Source of the DNA: Sebastes aleutianus
Lineage: Eukaryota > Chordata > Actinopteri > Perciformes > Sebastidae
Direction: 5' to 3'
DNA: 64,000 nt
NCBI GenBank assembly: GCA_916700875.1
Contig: CAKAKS010000066.1
Span: 3,141,742-3,205,741 of the forward strand
Position 1 is the stretch's first letter, and every line of letters begins with the position of its first letter. The notes under the pieces are model-generated. The model made no database searches. It worked only from the letters and a program-made list of their open reading frames with translations, and was not told the DNA's origin. Of this stretch, positions 1-11,904 are shown piece after piece. The translations under genes and the position numbers were made by a program.

Positions 1-1478
1 AGAGAGAGAAAAGACTCAAACAGGAGATTTTGCAATTACATCCTAAACATCTAGGGCCACATGGACTCCCCCTATTTTGTGTTTATATTTTGATTTATTC
101 TGTGCCTTTTTGCATTTAAAAGCAAATAAAATAAAGCACCCAAAGCCAGAATAAATGTGTGAATGAGCAGCTAGGTGACGTACAGTAAATCACAGACTAA
201 AGCCAGTTACTTGCTGTTTCACTGTGTGGCGGCAGCAACAAAAGACTCACAGCTGCAGAGCAATGAATCAGAGGAGAGACTGAGAGGAAAATGAGGCCTC
301 TACTTCTCTCTAAAGGCAGCAGGTGGCGCTCTGGTATCTCTGTCTGTGTCCTCCATAGAGACATCAACTCCCTGCATGAGAGTCAGCTATACGAGACCCC
401 CCAAAACCTGGCTCCTGCATCAGGCCAATAATAAATAACGCACCAATTGGGGGGCTGTTTCAGCTGGTATGATTTATTAAAAGTTAGTGCATTAGATCAG
501 TGCAATAATTGAAGTTATGATTAAGGAAAACGACAGGATTGGGACGCCGTGGACGATGAAAAATGGATGCGTGGACGGACAGACTAGCAGACAGATCTCG
601 TCTGATAAATAATTCACAGTTGGATTAAACCAGATTGAGATACAAGCCTTTTTGTAAGTGGCGTTTTTAAAAAAAAAAAGATTTTTCCTCCTGGGATTGT
701 CTCCAAACCTGCCGCCAGGAAGCTCTCTAGCTGGTGGCATGTTGCTCTGAGGATCATCATTGTCATCATATGCAATCCAGTATTAAGATGGATGCTGCCT
801 GATCCCATCAAGATAATGGGTTTCATGTCTCCTGGCGTTAGTAGAGAGGGGTGGGGGGGTGGATGGTGGATGGTGGGACAGAGAAGATCTCTGCAGCTGA
901 TTTCTTTTGTTTCCTCTCTCATCTCTGCAGGCATGTCGACCCTGTGAGTCTACAGCACATGCTGCCACGCAGGGAGAAATTACAGCTAGGATTAATGCAG
1001 AATGAAATAGCTCAGGAGTTGAGGATGCGTCCTCAGGTCGGAGGCGGAGAGGAAGGGAGGTTTTTGGGTTTCCAGCCAGCGAGGACAAAAGAGAGACACT
1101 TTGTTCACAGCAGAAGGGCTGTTGTGTCTCTATAATGGAGAGGAAGAGAGATAGTGGGGGGAGGTTAGCCCTCAACCTGTCACCGCAGGAGAGGTCATGT
1201 TGGATCTGTTTCAGGCTGCGCTCGTACCAAATACACCCGTGATCACTTCCTAATTCATGCTCATATCGGACTTGTATGGATGGAAACTATCAGTAAATAA
1301 CATCAACTGACAGTGATGGCAAAAAGTCCAGATGAACAACAGATGTACCGACACTTCTTTCTTTTGTTTCTAACTCAATCCTATTTCTCTAAAATGAATA
1401 TGACAATGTAAAGTTACTCCATTACTGTATGGTATATAAGGACGTATTAACAGAAAAGTGTACTTGAAGTAACAAAAT
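1..1478. other. Unique non-coding DNA, no gene seen
   Basis: Mostly single-copy sequence with no domain-bearing reading frame. The part around 400-500 has balanced composition, a CCAAT core and several AT-rich homeodomain-like cores, so it could be regulatory. At 900-930 a pyrimidine run ends in CTGCAG and resembles a 3' splice site, but only 13 bases later a GTGAGT appears and no plausible exon follows. Confidence 0.5.
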
Positions 1479-1803
1479 TAGGGCTGTCAATCAATTCAAA
1501 TATCTAACCACAATTAATCACACATTTTTTATCTGTTCTAAATGTACCTTAAAGGGAGATTTGTCAAGTATTTAATACTCTTATCAACATTGGAGCGGAC
1601 AAATATGCTGCTTTATGCAAATTTATGTATATATTTATTATTGTAAATCAATTAACAACACAAAACAATGACAGATATTGTCCAGAAACCCTCACAGGTA
1701 CTGCATTTAGCATAAAACAATATGCTCAAATCGTAACATGGCAAACAGGAGGTCAGAGGTCAAAAGACCCCTTTGAAAATGGCCATGACAGTTTTTCTTT
1801 TTA
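1479..1803 (-). mobile_element. Family A hAT-type MITE, internally deleted copy
   Basis: Begins with TAGGGCTGTCAA, the terminal repeat shared by all family A copies in this window. It runs in the reverse orientation compared with the copy at 11905. The body matches the copies at 25653 and 60946, including the stretch around TTGTCCAGAAACCCTCACAG. About 170 bases are missing: the sequence jumps from CATGGCAAAC straight to AGGAGGTCAGAGG. The far terminus is also missing. Assignment to hAT rests on the copy at 41463, which has an 8 bp target-site duplication. Confidence 0.85.
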
Positions 1804-2427
1804 AATAGTAAGGTTTTAGTGAAGGTGCATGTGTTTGGGAAGTAGTACGATATAATACGAATGGATGAATGAGATCTAGATTATACTGCACTTTTCTCTG
1901 ATTTTTTGTATTCTCCGTTCACCGTGGAGGCATGAGAGAAAAACAACGTTTTCTTCAAAAGTTCAAGATAACACAGGGTGAGTAACTGATATATATAAAT
2001 GGTCATTGTGGGTGATGTATTACTTAAAGTTTAGTTTTAGTTTAGTTTATTGAAAAAATTTAAATACAGTAGTAAAAATACAAGCGTATATGACATTGTC
2101 AGGGATAACACGACAAATCAGTTCATCCTCGCCACGACGAGATGGACACAGCCGTTCAACGTCCAAAGCGGGAGACACACGACCACAACATGCCACCTTA
2201 TTTGCAGCAGTTTATGTGTAATTTAGTGCGTTTGGATCTAGTTTTGTACCTACGTATGTATGTTTATGGTAGTTGTCTTAACATTATGTAATGCAGGTCA
2301 GAGATTAAACATGTGCTTCACATAGTTTTTGTTGTTCTCAAAGATTAGAGAGAAAAAAAAGCAGTGAAGGAAATGTTTTTAAATCCCGTATGAAGAAGTA
2401 AATATACCACAATGTGAACATGTTACA
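1804..2427. other. AT-rich non-coding DNA
   Basis: No gene, tRNA or clear repeat is seen. A short stretch near 2120 (GTTCATCCTCGCCACGACGA) recalls the tail of the LINE-like repeat at 9266 but is too short to call. Confidence 0.5.
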
Positions 2428-2936
2428 TTAAAGATAGGGTCGACGATGTTGGAGAGCTAGCATAATTTGAAAGTAGCTTAGCCTCAGGAGCTCCGTCTAA
2501 ACCCCCCCCCCCACACACACACACACACATGCACGAGCACCGCCGCATCTTAACTACTTCACAGACACAGAGCGGAGAGAGGACCTCAACTCAACAACGC
2601 TACCTCATGACAAGTAACCGCGGCAGTGCTACTGTAGGGCTGTGTGAACTCTTCCATTCTCCAGGAAACATGCGGCGACGACGCGCTTTGAGTTCAGGCT
2701 GGTGCAGGCCAAGGGTAGAGAACGAGCAGGGAGGCATCTGATTGGTTCCTTCCAAGTGGACCGCGAGGCAATGATTGGTAGACGTTTTTACAGGATTACA
2801 GCAGCTACAGATGACGGCTCTTTTCCGGTCCTATTTCAGAGCTCATCAGTAATGGATCGCTGTCGGGGGGTAAAGACCATTTCAACCAATAGAACAGATA
2901 GTGTTTACTGGAGAACATCATCAACCCTGCCTTTAA
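2428..2936. mobile_element. TTAA-flanked MITE, 509 bp
   Basis: Both ends carry TTAA. Reading inward, the left end is TTAAAGATAGGGTCGACGAT and the right end, reverse complemented, is TTAAAGGCAGGGTTGATGAT, an imperfect terminal inverted repeat of about 26 bp that continues into GTTG/GTTC. TTAA duplication is the hallmark of the piggyBac superfamily, so a non-autonomous piggyBac-like element is the best guess. A C10 run and a short CA run lie near 2503-2529. The internal open frames have no recognisable domain. Confidence 0.7.
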
Positions 2937-3639
2937 AATGTCCTGCAATCAAAATTACACTTGAGTAAAGATAAAAAAAATAATTTAGCTTGAAGGGAAC
3001 TCTCACAAGAGATTAAAAAAAAGTCAAAATCAAAGCAGCAAAGGCCAAAATAGTACAACAATAGTTAGTAAAACATCATGGTTAATTTGTTACATTATTT
3101 AAGTTATGGACATACATTAAAATAAGTCAACATTGACTGTTGGTTTCACAGGGGACACAAACATCGCTACGTGGACTTCTGCAGATTATGATTAGAAACG
3201 TATTTGTGATGCGTCAAAAACAAATACGTCATTCCTAGGAGACTAAGCTGGAAGATAAAGACAATCATTTCTAGAAGACTCTTGAAACCAGTTGATTTTT
3301 GCGTCGGTGTTGTGGAGGAAGCCTCATTCACCCTCAGTCTGACTCCCTGCCCATCCAAACCCTGCAGTGTAATTCACCTAAACCAGGAGCCGGGGGGGCG
3401 GAGTGGCGGGTGGGCAGGGCACGGAGGGGAGTGAATGTCTCAAGGTCAAATGCAGAGCGGCGAATTGGGGTGGAAGCAAACTAATGAGTTTTTCCGTTGT
3501 CTCCCTGCCCCGGACCGCTGGCATCACCTCGCTGTCCTGTCAATCCACCTCACCCCCTCCTCAACCCGACCCACCCATCGTCTTCCCCTCCCATCTTCCT
3601 CTCTTCACCGCACAGAGAGAAGAGGAGAAAAAAAACAGG
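2937..3639. other. Non-coding DNA with a possible repeat fragment
   Basis: No gene found. Bases 3143-3165 match, in reverse orientation, the GTTTGTGTCCC...GTGAAACC core of family R (see 19262), but the flanks do not align well, so I do not call a copy. Bases 3540-3620 are pyrimidine-rich. Confidence 0.45.
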
Positions 3640-4090
3640 AAAAAACTGTTTATTTCTGAACAGGCCTCTTAATCTATTTGGACTGGGCGTAATAGGACAT
3701 TTGCATGGCGAGCACAGCGAGGTGTCAGCGATAACCACGGGGTTGTGACATCCCCTCCGAAATATGCTGAGCTTTCGCTAACCTCTCATCAAACACGCTG
3801 ATCTTTATGGACTGTATCATATTGTGCCGTAATGTGCTTTATTGTCCACAGAATAAGCTTTTCTTTAAGGTAATTGGAAAGCGGGAAATGGCCGCTATCG
3901 GCGGACTTTTTAAATACATTATTCCTGAAATGTGGCTTGTGTAATGACCCTGTCGGTGTAAAACGTGAGATTTATCTTGGCAGCAGAAATTGATCCATTT
4001 CACCTTTGTCTAATGGAAATTTTTATCAAGGATTATCTGTTTATGTAAATGAGCGTGGCCCCTGGAACGGAGGGGATAAAAAGTCTGGAG
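3640..4090. promoter_or_regulatory. Candidate conserved non-coding element
   Basis: About 450 bases of unique, balanced-composition DNA without repeats, microsatellites or a sustained reading frame. It includes AT-rich homeodomain-like cores, a TTTATGTAAATGAG octamer-like site near 4040 and repeated AATTGGAAA/AATTGATCC motifs. This texture is typical of vertebrate developmental enhancers. Conservation cannot be measured here, so this is a candidate only. Confidence 0.3.
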
Positions 4091-4759
4091 GGGGGGAGCA
4101 GTTAATCTAGGGCCTCTTTACGTGTCAGTCTGGACATAATGCATACAGGATTCATCTCTGTGGGGGTTGGGGGGGGGGAGGTGTGTTCTTGTACCTCTAT
4201 CTCTGTGAGAACCAGGTTGACTTGTAGACCTTCACAGTGGAGATATTCTAGCTTAAAGAGGATGTTTAAGACGGTCCTCAGCTCTTTACACGGCTGTTTT
4301 AGGGTCAGTGTTGATGTTTAAAGACTCCTTCATAAGGAGACTTTAACATCCTGGAACAATGTCACCTCTTCGACCTCTTTCTGCACAAGAACGCCAACCA
4401 ACAGACCCACCAGCTATTTCTTTTTTCCCTTTACATGGATCCCTCACAGTGTTACGTGCCAACCTAACATCCTGTTTAAACACTGATCAACATCATATGT
4501 GTGTGTATGTGAAGGTCTTTATACTCACAACATCATTCCTCAGTCCTCATTGAAGTGAAGTCTGAAACAACCACATGAGCCTTTCTCTTCTGATCTGGAG
4601 CCTCTATCGGCGGGATGAAAACACACCAAACTGTAAAACATGGGAAGATAAGAGAATATGGTTACTTTCTGGTTACGTTTAGGCAAGGAGGATCAGGAGG
4701 GATCATCTTTAAGGTAATGACAAACAAGGTATATTAGCCGTACATTTACACCCCTTTTA
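4091..4759. other. Unclassified non-coding DNA
   Basis: Nothing gene-like is seen. It contains a G-run near 4170 and ordinary AT-rich sequence up to the start of the next transposon. Confidence 0.5.
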
Positions 4760-5579
4760 CAGTGGAAGAATGTAACTATTAGTACATTTACTCAAGTACT
4801 GTACTTAGGTATAGTTTTGAGGTACTTTACTTGAGTATTTCCATTTTATGCTACTTTATATTTCTACTCCACGACATCTCAGAGGCATATATTGTAGTTT
4901 TTACTCCACTACATTTATCTGACAGCTTTAGTTACTTTGCAGATTTAGTGTAATAATACAAAATATAAATAATAATAAAATCAATTAATTAATTATAATG
5001 CATTATTATAGGTTAAATAGGTTAATATACCCAGCAGTATATAAATAAATCAAAATTAGCTCCATCTTTACCAGCTGCAACATTAAAGTGATGAACACAT
5101 TAATGCATCAATAATTATAATCCAATGATATAATATAATTTAATATAATATAATATAATATAATATAATATAATATAATATAATATAATATAATATAATA
5201 TAATATAATATAATATAATATAATATAATATAATATAATATAATATAATATAATATAATAAAATATAATATAATATAATATAATATAATATAATATAATA
5301 TAATATAATATAATATAAAATAACATAATATAATATAATATAAAATAATATAATATAATATAATATAATATAATATAATATAATATAATATAATATAATA
5401 TAATATAATATTCTGAAATTGGCCATTCTGTATAATGAGTACTTGTACTTTTGGTACATTAATTATATTTTGATGATGATACTTTTGTACCTTTACTTGT
5501 GCAAGACTTTTACAGAGTATTTCTACACTGTAGTATTCCTACTTTTACTTAAAATATCTGAGTACTTCTTCAACCTCTG
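4760..5579. mobile_element. MITE with CAGTGGAAGAA-type ends
   Basis: The left end starts CAGTGGAAGAATGTAAC and the right end, reverse complemented, reads CAGAGGTTGAAGAAGTACTC. The ends are rich in tandem GTACTT/AAGTAC motifs (for example ACTCAAGTACTGTACTT), which I recognise as a very common fish MITE with CAG...GAAGAAGTA termini. A second copy, disrupted by insertions, lies at 20617-21771 and ends CTTCTTCCACTACTG. No target-site duplication is visible. The middle is replaced by a large TAATA array. Confidence 0.8.
5129..5410. repeat. (TAATA)n pentanucleotide array
   Basis: About 280 bases of nearly pure TAATA repeats, roughly 54 units, with a few interruptions near 5261, 5318-5325 and 5341-5346. 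It lies inside the MITE at 4760. It creates long spurious reverse frames of Ile/Leu/Tyr repeats with no coding meaning. Confidence 0.97.
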
Positions 5580-6949
5580 TTCAATTTAGATATGAAATAA
5601 GTTTGCTGTTTGACACTGAACTATTTGACTGTACTTAGTATCACACCTGTACTGGTTTCTGTAAACACTCCTATGCATGCAGACTTAACAATAAGCTGCT
5701 GCTAAACCTTACAAACAATATTTAACCACTTTAATGATTCAATGTTGTAAACTAGGGAATGTTATCCTTACAGTAAGTCTTTTTATAGACACTTGGTCAC
5801 CATGTCAAAGAGTAAAATGGGTTTCTAATGTTTGTCTCAGCTATTAAAGATGTATTCCGTGTACGGCAGTATGAGAGCGTGTCACTCAGACATTAGTGTC
5901 ATGTCAGAAAGGCTTTGAATGTCCAACAACAAAGCCGTCGCTCAGCTTGCGTTAGCGTTATTTCTGGCCCCATAACGTCTATTCATCACAGAGGCTCTTA
6001 GCATATTTCCATATCATAAAACTTTTCACAGACAGCTCTGTTATGCGCGGCATTATACGGTAACTCAGACATTTGGACGTGTCAGCTGCAGAATAGATGG
6101 CACATTTTGGATCACCGACCGCGCAGCATGAAAAATGAATGAATGGCGTGGAAGCTGTGCGTGGCGGCGGTGGCGGTGGTGGTGGGCTACAGTCACTTAG
6201 AAGTGGGGCTGTAAAGATTGACAAGGCCCCCCTCGCTTGTGTTTTCATTGCAGCGGACGCTTTTGATGTTTTATGGGAGAGTCCTCGCCTTGTTGCCGGA
6301 GTCTTTGCCGTGACAGCAGTGCGACGGTCTTGAAATACAGCTGGTGTTGGCGGTGGCGGTGGGGGGGGTGATTCTCCACGGAGGGCAGCAAATGGTGCTT
6401 CACCGGGAGCCGGCGGTCCCCCGGTGGCCCCCCGCTGTCATCTGCCATCCTGACAGGCAGACAGAGAGGGAGAGTCAGCCGGGCTAAGTGACAGACACGC
6501 CAATGTGACCCAATCCACCAGAGGGAAGGCTTCATCACTGTCTTAAACGCCCTGATGTTCTCAGAGTTCAGAGACTGAGAGGACCGGGTCTGAGCCCGGG
6601 CTAACCTCGGCCCGCGGCCCCCCCGCTGATCAAACAGCGGCCGTGATGCATCGCAGCGGCCAGAGTTCAGCTACAGCGGCGGAGGGGAGGGAGCAGACAA
6701 ACAGAGAGGCACTGAGGATGATGTATGGCATCAAGCATAATGCTGCTGAACGGACACTCAGAGGTCCTCTGGCTACACCAAAACATTTACTATCATCTCT
6801 CTGGAATCAACCGTCTTTTACCACGCCACGCCATTTTACAAACCGTTGATGTTTTCTAAGGTTTGTACATTAAACATATTACTGTTTGAAAGTTAAAACA
6901 AAGGTGACATTTTAAACAACCTGTGAGATTGTTTGTGTTGCTCACACAT
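5580..6949. promoter_or_regulatory. Unique DNA with GC-rich, possibly regulatory core
   Basis: Unique sequence with no recognisable exon. The part from about 5930 to 6740 is GC-rich and contains CpGs, a (GGTGGC)n-like run near 6160-6185 and another G-rich run near 6345-6370. Several frames stay open here because of composition, but they encode no recognisable domain. A regulatory or CpG-rich element is possible; it could equally be unconstrained. Confidence 0.25.
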
Positions 6950-7330
6950 GCAGTGGGCATGATGTTCATTTAGTAGATTATGGTCCCATTTAGAGTCAAA
7001 TAGACCATAAAGCAGGGGATGCTTTAGGGTGTGGCTACCTTGTGATTGACAGGTCGTTACCACGGTGTTGTCCGGTCTGGGAGTTGTCCGTGTTTTCGTC
7101 TTACAACTTTAACCCTTTCACAGTGTGTTTACAGCTCATGAAAGTTAATTATAACATTTTTGGTCACCTGAAAATGTCTTATTCAGGGTTCGCTTGTACT
7201 TAACTCCACCCTCTCGCGTCACTCGCCGAAAACCAAGATCGCGACGGCCAAAATGCTGAACTCGAAGCTTCAAAACAGCAGTCCACAACCGATGGGTGAC
7301 GTCACGGTGACTATGTTCACTTCTTTATAG
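6950..7330. repeat. Probable dispersed teleost repeat
   Basis: The text, including GACCATAAAGCAGGGGATGC, GGTGTGGCTACCTTGTGATT and GATGGGTGACGTCACGGTGA, resembles a dispersed repeat I associate with percomorph genomes. There is no second copy in this window, so the call rests on recollection rather than internal comparison. Both ends are approximate. Confidence 0.45.
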
Positions 7331-7744
7331 TTATAACTCTTATCATGTCATTAGGGTTACATCAGTTTGGGCTCTTGAACCGAATAACCTGCCTTACAAA
7401 CTGCTAGCGAGCTATTTGAAACACATCGGGCTCTTCTTATTTCTCTATTTTGTGCCTCCTTGTCTCCTCGTCTCAATTCCTAAAACGCATCTCAAGGAGA
7501 GAGGAGGCTTGCCGTTGGAGATATGAGCGAGGATGCACAGGTGTATCCTTTGCCTTTGCCTTTTTAGCACCCGTGACGTATAAAAGAGGCGTGACAATGG
7601 ACAGATGATCAATAATTGACATTGCGTTAAAACGGCGGCTCCGAAGCATGAATGTCTCATTTTGTTAAAATGCGTGTTGCCTCGACTCCTCTCTCCTCGT
7701 GTCTCTTCCTCGCCTCCTCTGCTCGCACCTCAGGTGGGAGGGAC
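7331..7744. other. Unclassified, possibly repeat-derived DNA
   Basis: Contains CTCC-rich stretches at both sides (near 7455-7480 and 7680-7720) in opposite context, and a TATAAAAGAGGCG motif near 7580. No gene is supported. Confidence 0.35.
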
Positions 7745-8074
7745 TAATGCTACTTTCACACTATGAACAACAAAAGTAATAAAATGGCCAGCGTGGCCAG
7801 GTGTACTGTCGGCGAGTTGCCGTTGAAGTGTTGCTCAAGCTGTTGTTGACGTATTATGTCATTAAATAGCGCTGGGAACTAGCTAACAGCCTTTTTTAGC
7901 TGATGCTTCACCGCGTCATTGTAGTGCTGAAAAAAGTTAGGGCTCAACTTTGATTTGTAGCGCATCACGCAGCGACAAGTGTCGGGCATTGGTTTGTAGC
8001 TTCATGTCAGCGGCTTCCATTGAAAATGACTTGTAGCCTGTTGCTGTGTTGCTCATAGTGTGAACACAGCTTAA
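7745..8074. mobile_element. Short inverted-repeat element, 330 bp
   Basis: The left end reads TAATGCTACTTTCACACTAT and then GAACAAC. The right end, reverse complemented, reads TTAAGCTGTGTTCACACTAT and then GAGCAAC. This gives terminal inverted repeats of about 27 bp with the core TTCACACTATGARCAAC. There is no coding capacity. It is a MITE by structure; the superfamily is not determined. Confidence 0.65.
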
Positions 8075-9265
8075 GACACTTACTACAAACTAAATCTGGA
8101 TATATCGGCGCCTGCTGCTTCAATTTAAGATCATTCTCTCCTGAGTCCCTCAACTTTACGGAAGTCCAAAACTAAACCCCTGGTGTCCTCCTATTGAGAT
8201 GTTGTGTAGGCTGTGAACAACCCACAGCACTGACTGAATAATTCACCTTCTGTCTGCATCATACAGAGATGAAATATATTCTTTGCCCAACAAAAAGCCA
8301 AGATAAACTGCCAATATACTCTCAACTAAAAAGATAATCCAAATTACACACCATGGATGTATTACAAGAACGCGATACCGGGTTCCAAGTTGGCAATACA
8401 TTCACTCCAATGAAAGTTGCTCAACAGGCGCATATGCACGGAGGGAAGAGTGTTTCTCTTTCACTAAAAAGTCGTCGCTGCCTCCATTTCTGACACAATG
8501 AGTTGTTAGTTTGAAACTTTCAGTAGGTCAGCATGTGACTTCACTGCACCCTGATCCCTTGATAGGTAGAAATCCACCTGTGTCAGTCTCTCTTAACGTC
8601 CACAGCTCTGACCCGTCACGGTGATCCACCGGTGGGACGGATGTGAGATGTTCTTTCCTCTGTAATTGCAGGAAAGTGCTTTTCCAGCCAGTTCACCCAG
8701 TCTATCCGTCCCTGAGAGACACGAGTGGAGACCATTTCATCCTCCCCTTCTGCCACTTCTGGGACTTTTAACTTCTTCAAGAACTCACAGAGCCGAGGTC
8801 AGCCGTCAACTCCAGCATCTCACCGCGGTCCCCAGACCAGAACCAAAGTGAGACCTCAAACACTTCCCATCCATGACTCCTGGTACACTGGGACCTATAT
8901 GTAATTAAAAGGGGGCTTCAAATTGCCCCCGAGCATTAAAAATGGATCCCGTTGGCAGCAAATGGAGCGTCTCCCCAGCTCATCTGCCGCCATCTTGTCC
9001 GGTCCTTGAGGGCTGGAGGCCCAGACAGATGCTCCTCCAGGAGGAGAGGGAGGTTTGTTTGTGCCTCAGGAGGAAGTGGATGTCTGCGACCGGCTGGAGC
9101 CCTTTTGGAGGATCCTTGAAGGCATTAAGTCAGAATATTGTTGCTGGAAGATGAAACAGCGGTCCAAGAATGAGAGGTTGTTAGGCTTTTTGACTGGAGA
9201 CCTTTTATCAGGAGGTAGAATCAATCAAGACAGTTTTAAAAAATGTGCAGCAATAATTAAATAAT
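8075..9265. other. Unclassified non-coding DNA
   Basis: No gene is supported. A pyrimidine stretch ending TAATTGCAG near 8670 resembles an acceptor site, and the following 180 bases stay open in one frame, but the product has no recognisable domain. Parts near 8330-8500 may be an unlisted repeat. Confidence 0.4.
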
Positions 9266-9545
9266 GAAATGTTAAGTCCGCCAACAAGTCAAGTTTCAGT
9301 TTACATCCGTGTCTGTCCAAATTGTCATCACTTCATCATTTTTATCCTGTTAGACATTTGTGTGAAATTCTCATATTTAGCAAATCGATTTTTGAGTTAT
9401 GGCCAAAACGTGTCTTGTGAGGTCACAGTGACCTTTGACCACCAAATTCAAATCAGTTCATCCTCGAGTCCAAGTGGACGTTTGTGCCAAATTTGAAGAA
9501 AGGCGCGTAAGAAAGAGACGGATGGACGAACAAACTGAAAAAATG
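9266..9545 (+). mobile_element. LINE-like 3' fragment (probable L2/RTE type)
   Basis: Carries the string TGAGGTCACAGTGACCTTTG, then a run like CAAATTTGAAGAAA and repeated ACGGATGGACGAAC. This combination recalls the 3' portion of a LINE-like repeat common in fish. Only the tail is present and no reverse transcriptase remains. The exact family is recollection, not shown by a second copy here. Confidence 0.5.
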
Positions 9546-9752
9546 ATGCGACCACGTGTGTCTTCACTTCTGTAAAGTTTATTCATTTGTATTTTATACA
9601 TTAATCCCAAACATGCAACAAATAAGTAAAAAAAACAAAAAAACAACAACTAATAAAATGAACAGTAAACATATAGCAAACTCTTAATATACAAATTCTC
9701 ATAAACAATATAAATAAACCATCAGCCCGGTCGCACTAAATGGCTTCTGAAA

Positions 9753-10306
9753 GACACGGTAATCATGAGTCATTTTGTGTGTAATAAGAAGCGCCGTTCT
9801 TTCTTTTGGTGTGTTATTTGTACACCATGTAGTCTGTACTGACTGCAATGTAAACGCATCCGCATGAATATCCTACGCTCAGAGTTAGTGACGTAGAATA
9901 AAAAAGTGAGAGAAACTGCAGATGGCGGGCGGGAGAGGAGGTGGATGGGTCCAACAAACACAGGACTTTCAACTAGAAGACCGGTGTTTGTGTCCCAAAG
10001 TGTTGTTGAGTTATTTTGAAGTTGCGTTAGTGACATTTGTGACGTATTTTCCGTACTTATGTTATGTTGTTTCCGTACGTATTTTGATATTACGATGTTG
10101 TTCCTAAACCTAACTGCAGCCGTTACCGCAGTTTTGCAGCGTGGCGTAAAAATGACGAGCAAATGAGGTGTATAAATGACATACGAAAAGGCTAAAATGC
10201 TTTCTAATGACACATCAATGTCGTGCTTTTTATACACTTTCACATGAGATCGGGTTGAAATGTTACATGTCCAAAAAGGAGCAGGAAGATGATCCTTCCA
10301 CTTCTC
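9753..10306 (+). mobile_element. Family R dispersed repeat, copy 1
   Basis: Contains the family R core: GGTGGATGGGTCCAACAAAC, then ACAGGACTTTC, then CCGGTGTTTGTGTCCC, and later CCTAAACCTAACTGCAG. The same series appears at 19262, 43375, 46250 and 56140, and in reverse at 18170. The reverse frame over 9770-10309 stays open for 179 codons but has no domain, and other copies do not keep it, so it is not a gene. The ends of the family are not defined. Confidence 0.7.
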
Positions 10307-10730
10307 CATAGCTCAAACAATTACGTTATTATTTATCATATCTAAAACTCATGAACAACCACCCTGATGGTATAACGGACAACCCAAATATCCACCCACT
10401 GTCAATCAGAGGCAGATCTTAGGGGTTTCCTTTCTGTTGTTGTGGAACCATTCTACTTCCTTAGTCTACGTCCCTGGTGGTGAACCTTCACTTTCTACAG
10501 CGTGTCTTTCTGAATCAACCACATCAGCCCCAAACAGAAACCCCCCAGAAATGAACCGTGCTCCCTCTCCACCAATGAGGAGCAGCTGCTCGTGTACTCG
10601 TCGTAGGAAGGGTAACCATATGAGCCCCGGCGTTTTCCCTCCACACTTATTACATTACCATGAGCCTGGTGGCGAGGGCACCGCTGCATCATAGACACGG
10701 CTATTACTTTGAGTGGATGCGGGGTGTCTG
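10307..10730. other. Unclassified non-coding DNA
   Basis: No gene, repeat copy or structural signal is seen apart from ordinary unique sequence leading to the GGA array. Confidence 0.5.
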
Positions 10731-10774
10731 AGGAGGAGGAGGAGGAGGAGGAGGAGGAGGAGGAGGAGGAGGAA
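10731..10774. repeat. (GGA)n microsatellite
   Basis: An uninterrupted run of AGG/GGA units, about 14 copies. It gives a poly-Leu reverse frame with no coding meaning. A short CA run follows near 10814-10830. Confidence 0.97.
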
Positions 10775-10859
10775 GGCCCCTGACTCCTTGCTCCCCCACC
10801 ACCTCCACCTCCTCACACACACACACACACTCTCTCCAACCTCTTGCACCCGGTGTCAG

Positions 10860-11250
10860 AGCCTTCTCCTGTCAGTAATTTGTTGCTAATCAGCTGTCAG
10901 CTCGGAAGCGATGATGAGGTGATCATCGTGGGCGGTGGAAGGTAATGGCCTTAAAAGTCACAGAGTCAATGTCAATGGGATCACTCGGATTCAATCAGGG
11001 GCGGCCCGATGAAGGATGGCGCCCGCTGACATTACCACTCATTTTGAGCCCAAGCATCTGGGCCCTAGTAAATAACCATCAGTGGGTGGGTCCGGGGGAC
11101 AGGTCATTAGCCCTGAGAAAAATAAATATCTCCTCTCTCGTGAAGGCTGCAAGTCATTTAGCACAGACTAGGAAATTTCACCCTAGATTAAGTATGATGA
11201 GCCAATATCAGTCAGAGGAGAGGCCATACTGAGCAGGGGGGGGCCCTGAT
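10860..11250. promoter_or_regulatory. Candidate conserved non-coding element
   Basis: Unique, balanced-composition DNA of about 390 bases. It has a GTAAATAA forkhead-like core near 11068, a paired GATGATGAGGTGATCATCGT stretch near 10910, several TTTAG/CATTA cores and no microsatellites. It lies between two repeat-rich stretches, as vertebrate enhancers often do. Candidate only. Confidence 0.3.
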
Positions 11251-11904
11251 GAGACGCGGGGAAAATTTATACGCCGGCTTCAGCAAATGTAATATGATTT
11301 TAAAGGCGAGGAAGTGTGTTGGCACAGGGCTGGAAGGAGGGACAGGACCACTTGAAACTCTGCGTGTTTGACTGATGGGAGCTTTTTAAGAGCTGATGTC
11401 TTTGGACTGAAGCTGCTGATGATCGCTGGTGCTTTCTGCTGAGACTCTACATTTTCAAATTTGCCCAATTTAGTGGCAGATATTGATACAGATGTGTAGT
11501 TTCATGTAGATTTATATGGTTGTCATCAACTCTGGGACACATTTCTGGGTTTGTTTAGAAATAAATTTACAAAAGAATCAAACAATTTCATAAATAAATC
11601 AACTGAAACTGAACATTTTAAAGTTTCTAGCTAAGAACCGTCATTATTTTAGAGGCTGGAGACAATGAGTGGTTGATATTCAATAAATAGATAATATCAA
11701 CCCCAGTAAACCAATATAACCTCTGGCGTAATTTAATTTACTTTTTATTTTATTGCCATTGCAAGAACACAATAAAACTCAGTTCACAGCAAGCTGTCAA
11801 GGTTTTAAAACGTCAATAGAGTTTAAATAATATGAAAAAAAAGAATAATAAGTAGTTATGTAGAGCAGATTCTGTGAAGTTCAAATGTTAAATGTATAAA
11901 AAAC
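11251..11904. other. AT-rich non-coding DNA
   Basis: Nothing gene-like or clearly repeated is seen up to the family A element. Confidence 0.5.

Noticed and set aside
851..1135. Possible exon after a strong acceptor-like site at 930
   Set aside because: The open frame starts before the acceptor, no good donor gives a sensible exon, and the product resembles nothing known to me.
5115..5459. Reverse open frame with Ile-Leu-Tyr-Tyr-Ile periodicity
   Set aside because: Translation of the TAATA array; not a membrane protein.
9770..10309. Reverse open frame of 179 codons
   Set aside because: It lies in family R; other copies do not preserve it and it shows no domain.
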